The notes beneath the pieces are model-generated. The model did not search any database, had not been told where the DNA came from, and worked only from the letters and a program-made list of their open reading frames with translations. The translations under genes and the position numbers were made by a program. From an uncultured Lachnospiraceae bacterium (GTDB lineage: Bacteria; Bacillota; Clostridia; Lachnospirales; Lachnospiraceae): a stretch of 41,605 nucleotides of DNA. Below, one piece after another: positions 8,300 to 14,894 of this stretch; the stretch's first letter is position 1, and each line of letters starts with the position of its first letter. The stretch is taken from NCBI GenBank assembly GCA_902779355.1, contig CACZBF010000021.1, positions 1 to 41,605 of the forward strand. The letters are read 5' to 3'.

Positions 8300-8320
8300 A
8301 GGAGATAGAGAACCGTCTCC
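8300..8320 (+). repeat. GACGGTTCT-type dispersed repeat, short copy
   Basis: GGAGA-TAGAGAACCG-TCTCC is a degenerate, inverted-orientation copy of the repeat at 9576, 10474 and 12462. It sits directly after the pilin stop codon, and T residues follow shortly, so it may double as a terminator. Confidence 0.55.
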
Positions 8321-8342
8321 TGAGATTTTTTAAAAAAGTTTC

Positions 8343-8367
8343 GCCACACTTGCCACCTGATCGTATA
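8343..8367 (+). promoter_or_regulatory. Shared ECF-like promoter element
   Basis: GCCACA, 13 bases, CGTATA, then TAATAATAG. It lies 40 bases before the GG gene at 8408. Confidence 0.75.
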
Positions 8368-8407
8368 TAATAATAGAAACATGATAACTCTTAAAGGAGG
8401 AAATGTG

Positions 8408-8524
8408 ATGAAACAGACAAATAAGAATCAATTAGAAAACGCAAAGAATATAGATGCAGTAAGGAAGACCCTTGATGATGCGGATTTAGAACAGGTGGCT
8501 GGGGGATATAGAAAAATATCATGA
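8408..8524 (+). CDS. GG-leader peptide gene, core probably frameshifted
   Basis: AAAGGAGG lies 9-10 bases before the ATG. As read, the product has 38 residues: a leader with DDADLEQVAGG (GG 32-33) and only YRKIS as core. Removing one A from the five-A run at 8512-8516 would instead extend the core through YRKYHDPLPYIRRPEPLHIT to a stop at 8585, just before the terminator at 8591. That gives a 25-residue, proline- and arginine-rich core. Either the gene is frameshifted (mutation, slippage or sequencing error) or the 5-residue core is real. The shared promoter element is upstream. Confidence 0.65.
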   Translation: MKQTNKNQLENAKNIDAVRKTLDDADLEQVAGGYRKIS

Positions 8525-8590
8525 TCCTCTTCCTTACATTAGAAGACCTGAACCACTCCATATCACAACTGAGCCGCCCGAATAAAACTC

Positions 8591-8622
8591 AAACCCTTTC
8601 CCAAATTGGGAAGGGGTTTTTC
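8591..8622 (+). terminator. Intrinsic terminator after the 8408 gene
   Basis: CCTTTCCC pairs with GGGAAGG across AAATT, followed by a T run. Confidence 0.85.
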
Positions 8623-8660
8623 GCGCCCTTTTTTCGGTGCGCGTGAATTTGCAAAACACT

Positions 8661-8685
8661 GCCACAACCGCCGTTTTATCGTATA
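8661..8685 (+). promoter_or_regulatory. Shared ECF-like promoter element
   Basis: GCCACA, 13 bases, CGTATA, then TAATAG. It is 75 bases before the ATG at 8761. Confidence 0.75.
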
Positions 8686-8760
8686 TAATAGTGAAGTATA
8701 CAAATCGCTCTTTTACAGAGCGGGGAGCATCATTTCTTTGACGGAAAGGATGCAAAGAGT

Positions 8761-9003
8761 ATGGATGAACAACAGGTACTCCAGAACCAACAACAGATCG
8801 TAACCCAAAAAAGAACCGAGGTGCAGAGCCTGGATGAAGCGAAGGATCCCGCCGTGGCGTTGCTGCTTGAAAATCTGAAAAGGGATGTGGTGACGGCGAA
8901 GCGTAAATACGATGCCGCTGTCACAAAAGAAGTGGAAAGGCTTCAGCAGATCACAAATCAGGCAGATGTGGAGAAGTACATGAAGAAGAAAACTGAGGCG
9001 TAA
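8761..9003 (+). CDS. Small charged coiled-coil protein under the shared promoter
   Basis: The product has 80 residues, rich in Q, E and K, with no signal peptide, no membrane segment and no double-glycine site. Heptad-like helices run through most of it (VALLLENLKRDVVTAKRKYD; KEVERLQQITNQADVEKYM). I do not recognise a family. It is of interest because it carries the same upstream element as the GG peptides and sits between them, so it could be an immunity, chaperone or regulatory protein of that system; this is inference from position only. RBS is GGAAAGGA, somewhat far (about 10 bases). A strong terminator follows. Confidence 0.7.
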   Translation: MDEQQVLQNQQQIVTQKRTEVQSLDEAKDPAVALLLENLKRDVVTAKRKYDAAVTKEVERLQQITNQADVEKYMKKKTEA

Positions 9004-9039
9004 AAAAAACAGGGGACGTTGTTGCGTCCCCTGTTTTTT
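9004..9039. terminator. Bidirectional intrinsic terminator
   Basis: AAAAAACAGGGGACG pairs with CGTCCCCTGTTTTTT around a short loop, with A and T tracts on both sides. It can therefore serve the 8761 gene and the opposing 9061-9261 gene. Confidence 0.9.
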
Positions 9040-9060
9040 CAAACGGCTTTCTTACAGCTC

Positions 9061-9261
9061 TTAATCGTGCCCGATCCTTGTAATGTGTAAACCGCCTTGT
9101 ATGCGCACTTCACCCGGTGATCCGGAATAGACTCTCTGGTCCCCGAGTTCTATAGAAACCGGAGGGCGATCCGTAGGGTCGAACCCGCCTGAAACTGCTT
9201 CCATATCCTTATCATCAAGGAACGTGCCGGTTTTTTTCTTAAGATCTTTGGTCTGTTTCAT
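9061..9261 (-). CDS. GG-leader peptide, 40-residue glycine- and proline-containing core
   Basis: The product has 66 residues. AAGGAGG lies ~9 bases before the ATG. The leader MKQTKDLKKKTG... ends DKDMEAVSGG (GG 25-26). The core starts FDPTDRPPVSIELGDQRVYS and ends HITRIGHD. It has no Cys and no Lys, is near neutral, and resembles the frame-corrected core of the 8408 gene in its DP/RPP start and HIT motif. The shared promoter element (GCCATT variant) lies at 9301-9325. No modification enzyme is nearby. Confidence 0.78.
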   Translation of the reverse strand: MKQTKDLKKKTGTFLDDKDMEAVSGGFDPTDRPPVSIELGDQRVYSGSPGEVRIQGGLHITRIGHD

Positions 9262-9300
9262 GTCTCATTCCTCCTTAGTAGAAATTTCTTTCTACTCTAT

Positions 9301-9325
9301 TATACGATGGGATTGTGCGAATGGC
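9301..9325 (-). promoter_or_regulatory. Shared ECF-like promoter element (variant)
   Basis: Minus strand: GCCATT, 13 bases, CGTATA, then ATAGAG. The spacing is conserved while the upstream hexamer deviates in two bases. It lies 40 bases before the 9261 start and is divergent from the copy at 9350. Confidence 0.65.
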
Positions 9326-9349
9326 AGTATTTTTTTTCAAAAATCCACT

Positions 9350-9374
9350 ACCACACCCGTGGATCTGTCGTATA
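9350..9374 (+). promoter_or_regulatory. Shared ECF-like promoter element
   Basis: ACCACA, 13 bases, CGTATA, then ATAGAG. It lies 39 bases before the ATG at 9413. Together with 9301-9325 it forms a back-to-back promoter pair. Confidence 0.72.
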
Positions 9375-9412
9375 ATAGAGTAAAAGGTGATCTTGAAAAG
9401 AAAGGAGGGCAC

Positions 9413-9574
9413 ATGATGAAACTGACAGGAGAACTGAAAGAAAACGTGGAAAAAGCAGTAGACAAAGAGCAGGCAAAAGAGATCATTGAGCAGGCTGGCA
9501 TGGTGCTGACGGACGAAGAGATGGATCAGGTGAACGGTGGCAGCCAGATCAAGAGAAGGGTTACATTTAAGTAA
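9413..9574 (+). CDS. GG-leader peptide with 10-residue basic core
   Basis: The product has 53 residues. GAAAGGAGGGC precedes the ATG-ATG. The leader (MMKLTGELKENVEKAVDK..., LTDEEMDQVNGG, GG 42-43) is a clear paralogue of the one at 7123-7290. The core is SQIKRRVTFK, cationic and too short for a typical bacteriocin, closer in size to a signalling peptide. Export by the C39 transporter at 26814 is inferred. Confidence 0.75.
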   Translation: MMKLTGELKENVEKAVDKEQAKEIIEQAGMVLTDEEMDQVNGGSQIKRRVTFK

Positions 9575-9575
9575 G

Positions 9576-9604
9576 GGAGAGACAGGGGACGGTTCTGTGT
9601 CTCC
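9576..9604 (+). repeat. Dispersed imperfect-palindrome repeat
   Basis: GGAGA...GACAGGGGACGGTTCT...TCTCC. The same unit occurs at 12462-12488, inverted at 10474-10505 and degenerate at 8300-8320. All copies are intergenic and next to gene ends, as expected of a REP-like short repeat. Confidence 0.75.
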
Positions 9605-9631
9605 TGAATTCAGTAAGAGAGACAATAAAAG

Positions 9632-10471
9632 ATGCAGATAACCGAATTATTGGAAAACATCCGCACTCTCGCAAGAGAGTGCGGAACTATGATATTGGAT
9701 CGTTCCTCATTGATGGAGGTCGATGAGAAAGGGACCGATTCAAACCTCGTGACGAATATGGATGTCCGCGTGCAGGGGCACATCGCAAAACGCGCGCTTT
9801 CGCTCCTTCCGGGCAGTCGTATCGTCGGAGAAGAGGGTGCTCACGATGAGAAGGATCGTGAGCGTACTGACGGAGATCCCGGCAGCGCGTACACCTGGGT
9901 GATCGACCCGATTGACGGCACTTCCAACTATGTACGCGATATCGGCTGCAGCGTCGTTTCCATCGGGCTTTTCAAGGACGGCGCGCCATACGCCGGCGTC
10001 GTTTATAACCCTTACAAGGATGAAATGTTTTCCGGTGCAGTCGGACACGGAGCCTTTTTGAACGGCAAAAAGATCGGAGTCTCCTCCCGAGACTTCGCGC
10101 ACGGCCATCTTTGCTCCGCAATGAGTCTTTACAAAAAAGAATACGCGCCGCCGTGTTTTCGCATCATAGAAAAGGTTTATGCCGAATCGGATGACCTGCG
10201 GCGCACGGGCTCCGCGGCTTATGAGCTTTGCATGCTGGCTGCCGGCCGTGTGGAGCTCTACTTCGAGATCCGGCTTTCGCCCTGGGATGCCGCAGCCGCT
10301 TATCCGATCATCACAGAAGCCGGAGGCTTTATCGAATGCCTTCACCAGGACGGCTTCCCGGTGGATCGTCCCTTCCCGCTCATCGCAGCGAATACAAGAG
10401 AAAGCTTCGCGCATCTGAAGGAGATCGTCCTTTCGGAAATCCCCGTCATGCCATATGATGAGAGGATCTGA
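9632..10471 (+). CDS. Inositol monophosphatase family protein
   Basis: The product has 279 residues, the usual family length (~260-280). The metal- and phosphate-binding signatures are intact: GEEG (E71-E72 region), WVIDPIDGTSNYV (residues ~89-101) and the C-terminal WDAAAAYPIITEAGG. A soluble Mg2+-dependent phosphatase acting on inositol phosphate, a nucleotide (CysQ-like 3'-phosphoadenosine 5'-phosphate) or a sugar bisphosphate is expected; the substrate cannot be told from sequence. It has no obvious functional link to its peptide-gene and pilin-gene neighbours. The Shine-Dalgarno is poor. A perfect hairpin lies in the first codons (separate entry). Confidence 0.88.
   Translation: MQITELLENIRTLARECGTMILDRSSLMEVDEKGTDSNLVTNMDVRVQGHIAKRALSLLPGSRIVGEEGAHDEKDRERTDGDPGSAYTWVIDPIDGTSNYVRDIGCSVVSIGLFKDGAPYAGVVYNPYKDEMFSGAVGHGAFLNGKKIGVSSRDFAHGHLCSAMSLYKKEYAPPCFRIIEKVYAESDDLRRTGSAAYELCMLAAGRVELYFEIRLSPWDAAAAYPIITEAGGFIECLHQDGFPVDRPFPLIAANTRESFAHLKEIVLSEIPVMPYDERI
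9661..9684 (+). promoter_or_regulatory. Perfect 10-bp hairpin with GCAA tetraloop inside early coding sequence
   Basis: CCGCACTCTC-GCAA-GAGAGTGCGG forms a ten-base-pair stem with a GNRA-type loop, beginning 30 bases after the start codon of the phosphatase gene. No T run follows, so it is not a terminator. An effect on translation or mRNA stability is possible. Confidence 0.6.
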
Positions 10472-10473
10472 AA

Positions 10474-10505
10474 GGGAGACGCAGAACCGTCCCCTGTCGC
10501 CTCCC
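10474..10505 (-). repeat. Dispersed imperfect-palindrome repeat, inverted copy
   Basis: GGGAGACGCAGAACCGTCCC, then CTGTCGCCTCCC: the inverted form of the unit at 9576 and 12462. It starts just after the phosphatase stop codon. Confidence 0.75.
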
Positions 10506-10534
10506 TTGACTTTTCGAGAGAAATAGCCGATATA
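10506..10534 (+). promoter_or_regulatory. Housekeeping-type promoter for the second pilin gene
   Basis: TTGACT, 17 bases, GATATA (within GATATATATAAA). It lies 40 bases before the pilin ATG. Confidence 0.55.
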
Positions 10535-10573
10535 TATAAAACAGATAAATGATTATCGGAGGGGCCATTGAAG

Positions 10574-11590
10574 ATGAAAAGACATATTTCTTCTGATATG
10601 AAAGGGTTTACCCTGGCGGAACTCCTGATCGTTGTGGCTATCATCGCTGTACTTGTTGTGATCGCGATTCCAATATTTACTAGTCAACTAGAAAAAAGCA
10701 GAGAGAGCACGGATTTCGCCAATGTGCGTTCGGCGTATGCAGAGATGATGGTGGCTGCAAACGGAGACGACGCATCGGCCGCATACAATGGTGCGGCGAT
10801 CAAACAGGGAGACGGAAGCTTTCGTGTTGTGGTCTCGCCCTTAAAGCAGCAGCAGGACGGATGGGCGACGAATATATCTTCAATGTCGCTCGGAGGCGTG
10901 CCTTCCGGGGAGTGGACCGGCCAGCCGCAAAAGCTCGGTTCCTGCACGATCACCTATTCTCCGTCTACGGGGAAGACCGCGATCAACTGGGGTAATAAGT
11001 ATGCGAATATGTCGTTAACCCAGCTGTGGGAACAGGATAATGGTGAGCGGATAAAGCAGGATCAGGAAACCTTGACGAGTTTGGGAAATGCAATCCTGGC
11101 GAAAGGGTGGACGATACAGAATCTGAAGGATAATCTGGGAATTTTGATAGATGGCAGCAATATTCGTATTGCAGACTATTACCAACTGAAGAATGGCAGT
11201 TATGATGCAAACCAGACCTATTCCTCAAACGGGTTTATGATCGCTTCCAAAGATAATACGATGATGTATGAGCTCTTACAGTCCATCGGCTACAACGGCG
11301 GAAGTGTAACAGACTCGACAACACCTCCGAAAATCAGTGGGTACACTACAGGAGGCCTTCCTGCAAAAACATACGAGAACTCGCTGTTTTACTCAAATGA
11401 GTTGGCAAGCAATAAGTTAAGTAATTACGCGATTGATCAGACAAAGCGTTCCATTATCATAAACAATATCAAGACAGATTCCACTGGCAAAATCACGGGT
11501 TTCACACTGTATACCAAAGCCATGGATAACGAGGCGAATCTGACAACGGAGCAGAAGGCTCAGTTTTCTTTTAAAATTGGTCAACAGTAG
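10574..11590 (+). CDS. Type IV pilin-like protein, long form
   Basis: The product has 338 residues from ATG 10574, chosen because GGAGGGG lies 9 bases upstream (a TTG at 10568 is possible). The prepilin motif KG|FTLAELLIVVAIIAVLVVIA and the following EKSRESTD are almost identical to the protein encoded at 7708, but the globular domain is much longer. It starts with alternating Ala/Ser-rich sequence, is rich in Asn, Ser and Gly, and lacks a Cys pair (one Cys, in GSCTITYS). A pseudopilin or adhesive pilin is expected. No assembly genes are nearby. Confidence 0.85.
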   Translation: MKRHISSDMKGFTLAELLIVVAIIAVLVVIAIPIFTSQLEKSRESTDFANVRSAYAEMMVAANGDDASAAYNGAAIKQGDGSFRVVVSPLKQQQDGWATNISSMSLGGVPSGEWTGQPQKLGSCTITYSPSTGKTAINWGNKYANMSLTQLWEQDNGERIKQDQETLTSLGNAILAKGWTIQNLKDNLGILIDGSNIRIADYYQLKNGSYDANQTYSSNGFMIASKDNTMMYELLQSIGYNGGSVTDSTTPPKISGYTTGGLPAKTYENSLFYSNELASNKLSNYAIDQTKRSIIINNIKTDSTGKITGFTLYTKAMDNEANLTTEQKAQFSFKIGQQ

Positions 11591-11602
11591 AGCTGTCTCC
11601 TC

Positions 11603-11911
11603 CTAAATACATCTGCGAACAAGTTCTTCATCATTGATGGCGATATCAAGTAAGCGACTGAGCAAACCGGTATAGCCCTTTCCATATTGCTTTGCTTTAT
11701 TTAATGTTGCAGGAGAAATGCGAAGTGAAATCGTCGGTTTCACTCTGTTCTGATGATTGATCCGCTTAAACTCCATCAGCTGCTCCGGTGTCATGGCGGG
11801 ACTATCTTCGTCATATACCGGCTTCTTTTTTGCAGCCTCTTCCAGTTCTAATAATTCTTCTGCAGATAATTCTTTGCTAAGGTCATTCAAAGACATCTTC
11901 ATCCTGTTCAT
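11603..11911 (-). CDS. brnA: BrnA-type antitoxin
   Basis: The product has 102 residues. The C-terminal half (KPTISLRISPATLNKAKQYGKGYTGLLSRLLDIAI) is the ribbon-helix-helix region typical of BrnA, and the N-terminal half is an acidic helical stretch expected to wrap the toxin. The gene overlaps the toxin gene by 29 bases, in the toxin-first order normal for brnTA. Starts at 11911, 11902 or 11896 are all possible; the first is used here because it gives the longest frame. BrnA usually represses its own promoter. Confidence 0.85.
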   Translation of the reverse strand: MNRMKMSLNDLSKELSAEELLELEEAAKKKPVYDEDSPAMTPEQLMEFKRINHQNRVKPTISLRISPATLNKAKQYGKGYTGLLSRLLDIAINDEELVRRCI

Positions 11912-12197
11912 ACCTCTCTTTCTCCGGAATAGTTGCTAATCTTGCTGAAATGATTCGGATTGTATTCTGATTTTTAAAAACACAAACGACAAAGAGTATT
12001 TTCCCAACGCGCCCGATGATGTCATATCGGAGTTCACCGGGATGTTCTTCATCCTCGCGGATCAACTTCTTAGGGTCCCAAAAGATTTTTGCAGCTGTTT
12101 TGAAGTGCATCCCATGCCTTATAAAGTTGGCTTGTTCCTTTTCTTCATCCCATTCAAAAGATAGAATCCGGAGATCAATATCAAAGTGCTCGTACAT
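11883..12197 (-). CDS. brnT: BrnT-type ribonuclease toxin
   Basis: The product has 104 residues. It carries the family hallmark FEWDEEKEQANFIRHGMHF near the N-terminus, plus FWDPKKLI, and the C-terminal IRIISAR motif. BrnT toxins are RelE-fold RNases that stop translation and are neutralised by BrnA. The start at 12197 is preceded by AGAGGAAA, with an ATG-TAA two-codon frame between. The pair is probably intact and may stabilise this otherwise fragmenting region. Confidence 0.88.
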   Translation of the reverse strand: MYEHFDIDLRILSFEWDEEKEQANFIRHGMHFKTAAKIFWDPKKLIREDEEHPGELRYDIIGRVGKILFVVCVFKNQNTIRIISARLATIPEKERYEQDEDVFE

Positions 12198-12214
12198 TTA
12201 CATTTTCCTCTTTT

Positions 12215-12243
12215 ATAATAAAACGATACGATTGATTTCGCAA
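12215..12243 (-). promoter_or_regulatory. Housekeeping-type promoter of brnTA
   Basis: Minus strand: TTGCGA, 17 bases, TATTAT. The -10 lies in an A/T palindrome (TTTTATTATAAAA) that could serve as part of an operator. The remainder of 12244-12460 shows nothing recognisable. Confidence 0.65.
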
Positions 12244-12461
12244 TACGATTTGTAATACTTTTGCAGATCTTTCAAAGGACTAAGAAAATCGAGAGTCCTA
12301 CTGTGATTGTTCTTTTGATATCATCATAATAGTGTGAAAAGACTATTCGACAGGAAGTCGAACAGATCAGAAGAATTCCGATGAAGACAGTTTATCAAAG
12401 CAACATGAAAAAGCAAGGGGATTGGTACGGATTTTAGAAAAATTTTAGAATTGGATGGCGT

Positions 12462-12488
12462 GGAGACAGGGGATGGTTCTGCGTCTCC
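12462..12488 (+). repeat. Dispersed imperfect-palindrome repeat
   Basis: GGAGACAGGGGATGGTTCT, then GCGTCTCC: same unit as 9576-9604, with one transition in the core. Confidence 0.75.
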
Positions 12489-12499
12489 TCTTGCTTTCA

Positions 12500-12528
12500 T
12501 TGAAGAATCCGCCCCAATAGGCTATAAT
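12500..12528 (+). promoter_or_regulatory. Housekeeping-type promoter for the GNAT gene
   Basis: TTGAAG, 17 bases, TATAAT, 41 bases before the 12570 start. Confidence 0.65.
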
Positions 12529-12569
12529 AATAAGGCTATTATTTCGTAAACATATCCAAGAGGTTCAAA

Positions 12570-13183
12570 TTGGAAATCAATTATCTGCTGATAGAAGAAG
12601 AAAACGAACAGGACTTTGCATCCGTACTGCCGCCGGAGCTGAACCGGGAGGAAAACCGGATCTGCATCGGCGCCGTGGATGAGAACAACGCCGTGCTGGG
12701 CGCGATCAGTTATTTCTTGGTGCGCTATGAGTATGTGATCGACTGGGCCTTTGTTGTGCCGCCGGTGCGGCGCCGGAGAGTCGGCGCGGGGCTGCTCGGG
12801 AAAGTCATCGAGACGATCCTGCATGCGGGGGATCTCTTCCCGATCGTGGCACGGTTTCCGTATACGGACAAGGAGCATGCTGTCTTCAGTCTGTTCCAGT
12901 TTGAGGAGCGCATGACGACTTCCTACTCGCATGAGCGTTTTGTGGTTAACCCGAAGGAGCTCGCAAACGCCGCGCGTCTATATGGGAAAAGGCCGGGCAG
13001 AAGAAAGGGCAGACAGCGGGCGAGAGACTCTTTTTTGACCTATCGGCGGAGGAGCAGCAGCAGACTCTCACCGAGATGCGGCTTGAGTACGGCTTTGTCA
13101 TCAATCATCCCGGGGGCTTCACGGACTGTATGGTCCCTTCGCTATGCCGCTGCAGAAATATAACCAGCGGGAAGAGATCATGA
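12570..13183 (+). pseudogene. GNAT-family acetyltransferase, frameshifted
   Basis: From the TTG at 12570 (GAGGTTCAAA upstream is a weak RBS) the first ~135 residues read as a GNAT fold: a WAFVVPPVRRRRVGAGLLGKVIE stretch matches the acetyl-CoA-binding R/Q-x-x-G-x-G/A segment. Near 12985 the frame turns into low-quality sequence, while the neighbouring frame from 12986 reads on sensibly (GQKKGQTAGERLFFDLSAEE...) to a TGA at 13183. A single-base shift in the GGGAAAAGG stretch explains this. The corrected protein would be about 204 residues. Confidence 0.65.
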
Positions 13184-14842
13184 AGCTTAGAATGGAAGGC
13201 ATGGTCGCGGCTGCACAGCTGAAATCAAAGCAGGGGAATATGCATCATCTGATGACGCGCGCGAAATACTCCTGCTATATGAACCTGAAGGATCAGTTGA
13301 CGCACCTCATCAAAGAACCCCAGTCTGCGCAAGACAAAAGAAAACTCGAAGACAAACTCAAGGCTGTCAATTCCAAGCTCGGCTTTCCTGCAGCGAATTC
13401 ACACTTACCGACGATGCAGAAGTGGAGGAGTTTGCAGCCCAACCCCAAAAACATCCGAATCTGACCCCGAAATCCTATCGGGTCATGAAAGTGCTCGGCA
13501 GTACACACTCGGTCGTGAATAACAAGGATTACGCACAAGAGTATCGTAAGTCAAAGGAGGTGCTGGGAGGAGCCGGTGACCTTTCCCGTGACGCGATCCT
13601 TGTCATGCGGCGTGTCAACTTTGATCAGAACGGAAAACCGAAGACCGAAGAGGATGCAAAAAATCACGCATGGAACAAGCAGTGGCTGAAAGCCATCGAT
13701 GAGGATGACTTTGAACTGAGAGAGAAGATGCTTGCCGAGGAGATCCCAAACCGGTTCTGGATCAAGGATCTGCCGCAGCCCTCTAAGGAGCTGCTTGCAC
13801 TCCACAAAAAGGTAAAGGACAAGAAACTCCCTGCAGGCTGGTCAAAAACGCCGGAGGGGCGGGAAGCAGAGGCAGTCTATGACAAAGAACTGAAAAAGTT
13901 CCTGGAGGAAATGGAACGTTATACGGAGCAGAAGCTGGAGAAGAATGACGTTGCGTTCTTCTATGAGCTGGAGAGCGGACAGTCCGTGGACAAACTGCGG
14001 AAAGCGCATCCTTCTCTGGAGAAATACCTGCAAGACAATCCGGAGATCAATCAGAGACTCTATATGACATACAGCTTCATGGGCATGACGGGGGGCTACT
14101 TTGCCAAGAAGTATTATATCGACGACAACAGCAAGATCGATGACGATACGGGAGAAGAACATCTCAAGAAAAAGACCGGAACATTTGACGAAGCGGAGAA
14201 AGCTGCGGCCAGCCAGTACCTCACTGAGTGTCTGAAGTATCAGGAGGTGAAAAAGAAGGATATCGTACCCTATCAGATGATCATCACAGATGAGGATCGG
14301 CAGAGGAAACAAAAGCGCGCAGCATTGAAGGCGAAAAAGGGAACGTCCTTCCGGAATACCGGGAAGCGCACCAGAGGAATCTGGCATGGCTGAACCAGCT
14401 GATCAAAGCCGGTGAGACGGGGCAGCTGGACGATGTGAAGAAACACATTGAAGAGGTGATGTCTGATCTGGTGAAGGAATTTCAACTTCCGGACGAGCAT
14501 GATCTTCGCGAGACCGGCGTTTTACGGCTGGTTCTGCAGGACCCGGTAAAGACGAAGACATACATACAGAAACTTCAGGCGTATGAGCAGTTAAAAAAGG
14601 GATGTCCGGAAGTTTCGGTGGCATCTGCGAAAAAGAAGGAGCTGAGAGAAAATATACGGCTTCTTCAGGAGGGTGTCTCGCTCGTGCTGGACACGATCAA
14701 AGTAAAGTTTGGAATCGATTTCAGCAAGGACGAATACAAGGTGGTCGCGAAGAAGGAACGGAAGAGCGCGCAGGAAAAGACATTCGAGAACAAGCAGAAT
14801 GCGTATCTGAAAGAAAGAGCTGCGTTCTTAAGGGAAGAGTAG
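13180..14842 (+). pseudogene. Large charged protein of unknown family, split by two frameshifts
   Basis: Three consecutive frames form one ~550-residue protein: 13180 to about 13390 (MKLRMEGMVAAAQLKSKQGN...KLGF), then 13390-14335 (SEFTLTDDAEVEEFAAQPQK onward) and then 14342-14842 (NVLPEYREAHQRNLAWLNQL onward). Each join needs one base change, the second in an A/G run (GCGAAAAAGGGAAC). The start overlaps the GNAT stop (ATGA). It is highly charged, helical and soluble, with no signal or membrane segment. I do not recognise it. If intact, it and the GNAT gene would form an operon. Confidence 0.6.
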
Positions 14843-14894
14843 TAAAAATGACGGAATGCCGCGCCGCGTAACAGGCGAAGCAGGAGGAACAAAC

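Noticed and set aside
14856-14894. Upstream start for the double kinase (ATG 14856)
   Set aside because: No Shine-Dalgarno, and the added 13 residues are not conserved-looking; ATG 14895 has AGGAGG at good spacing.
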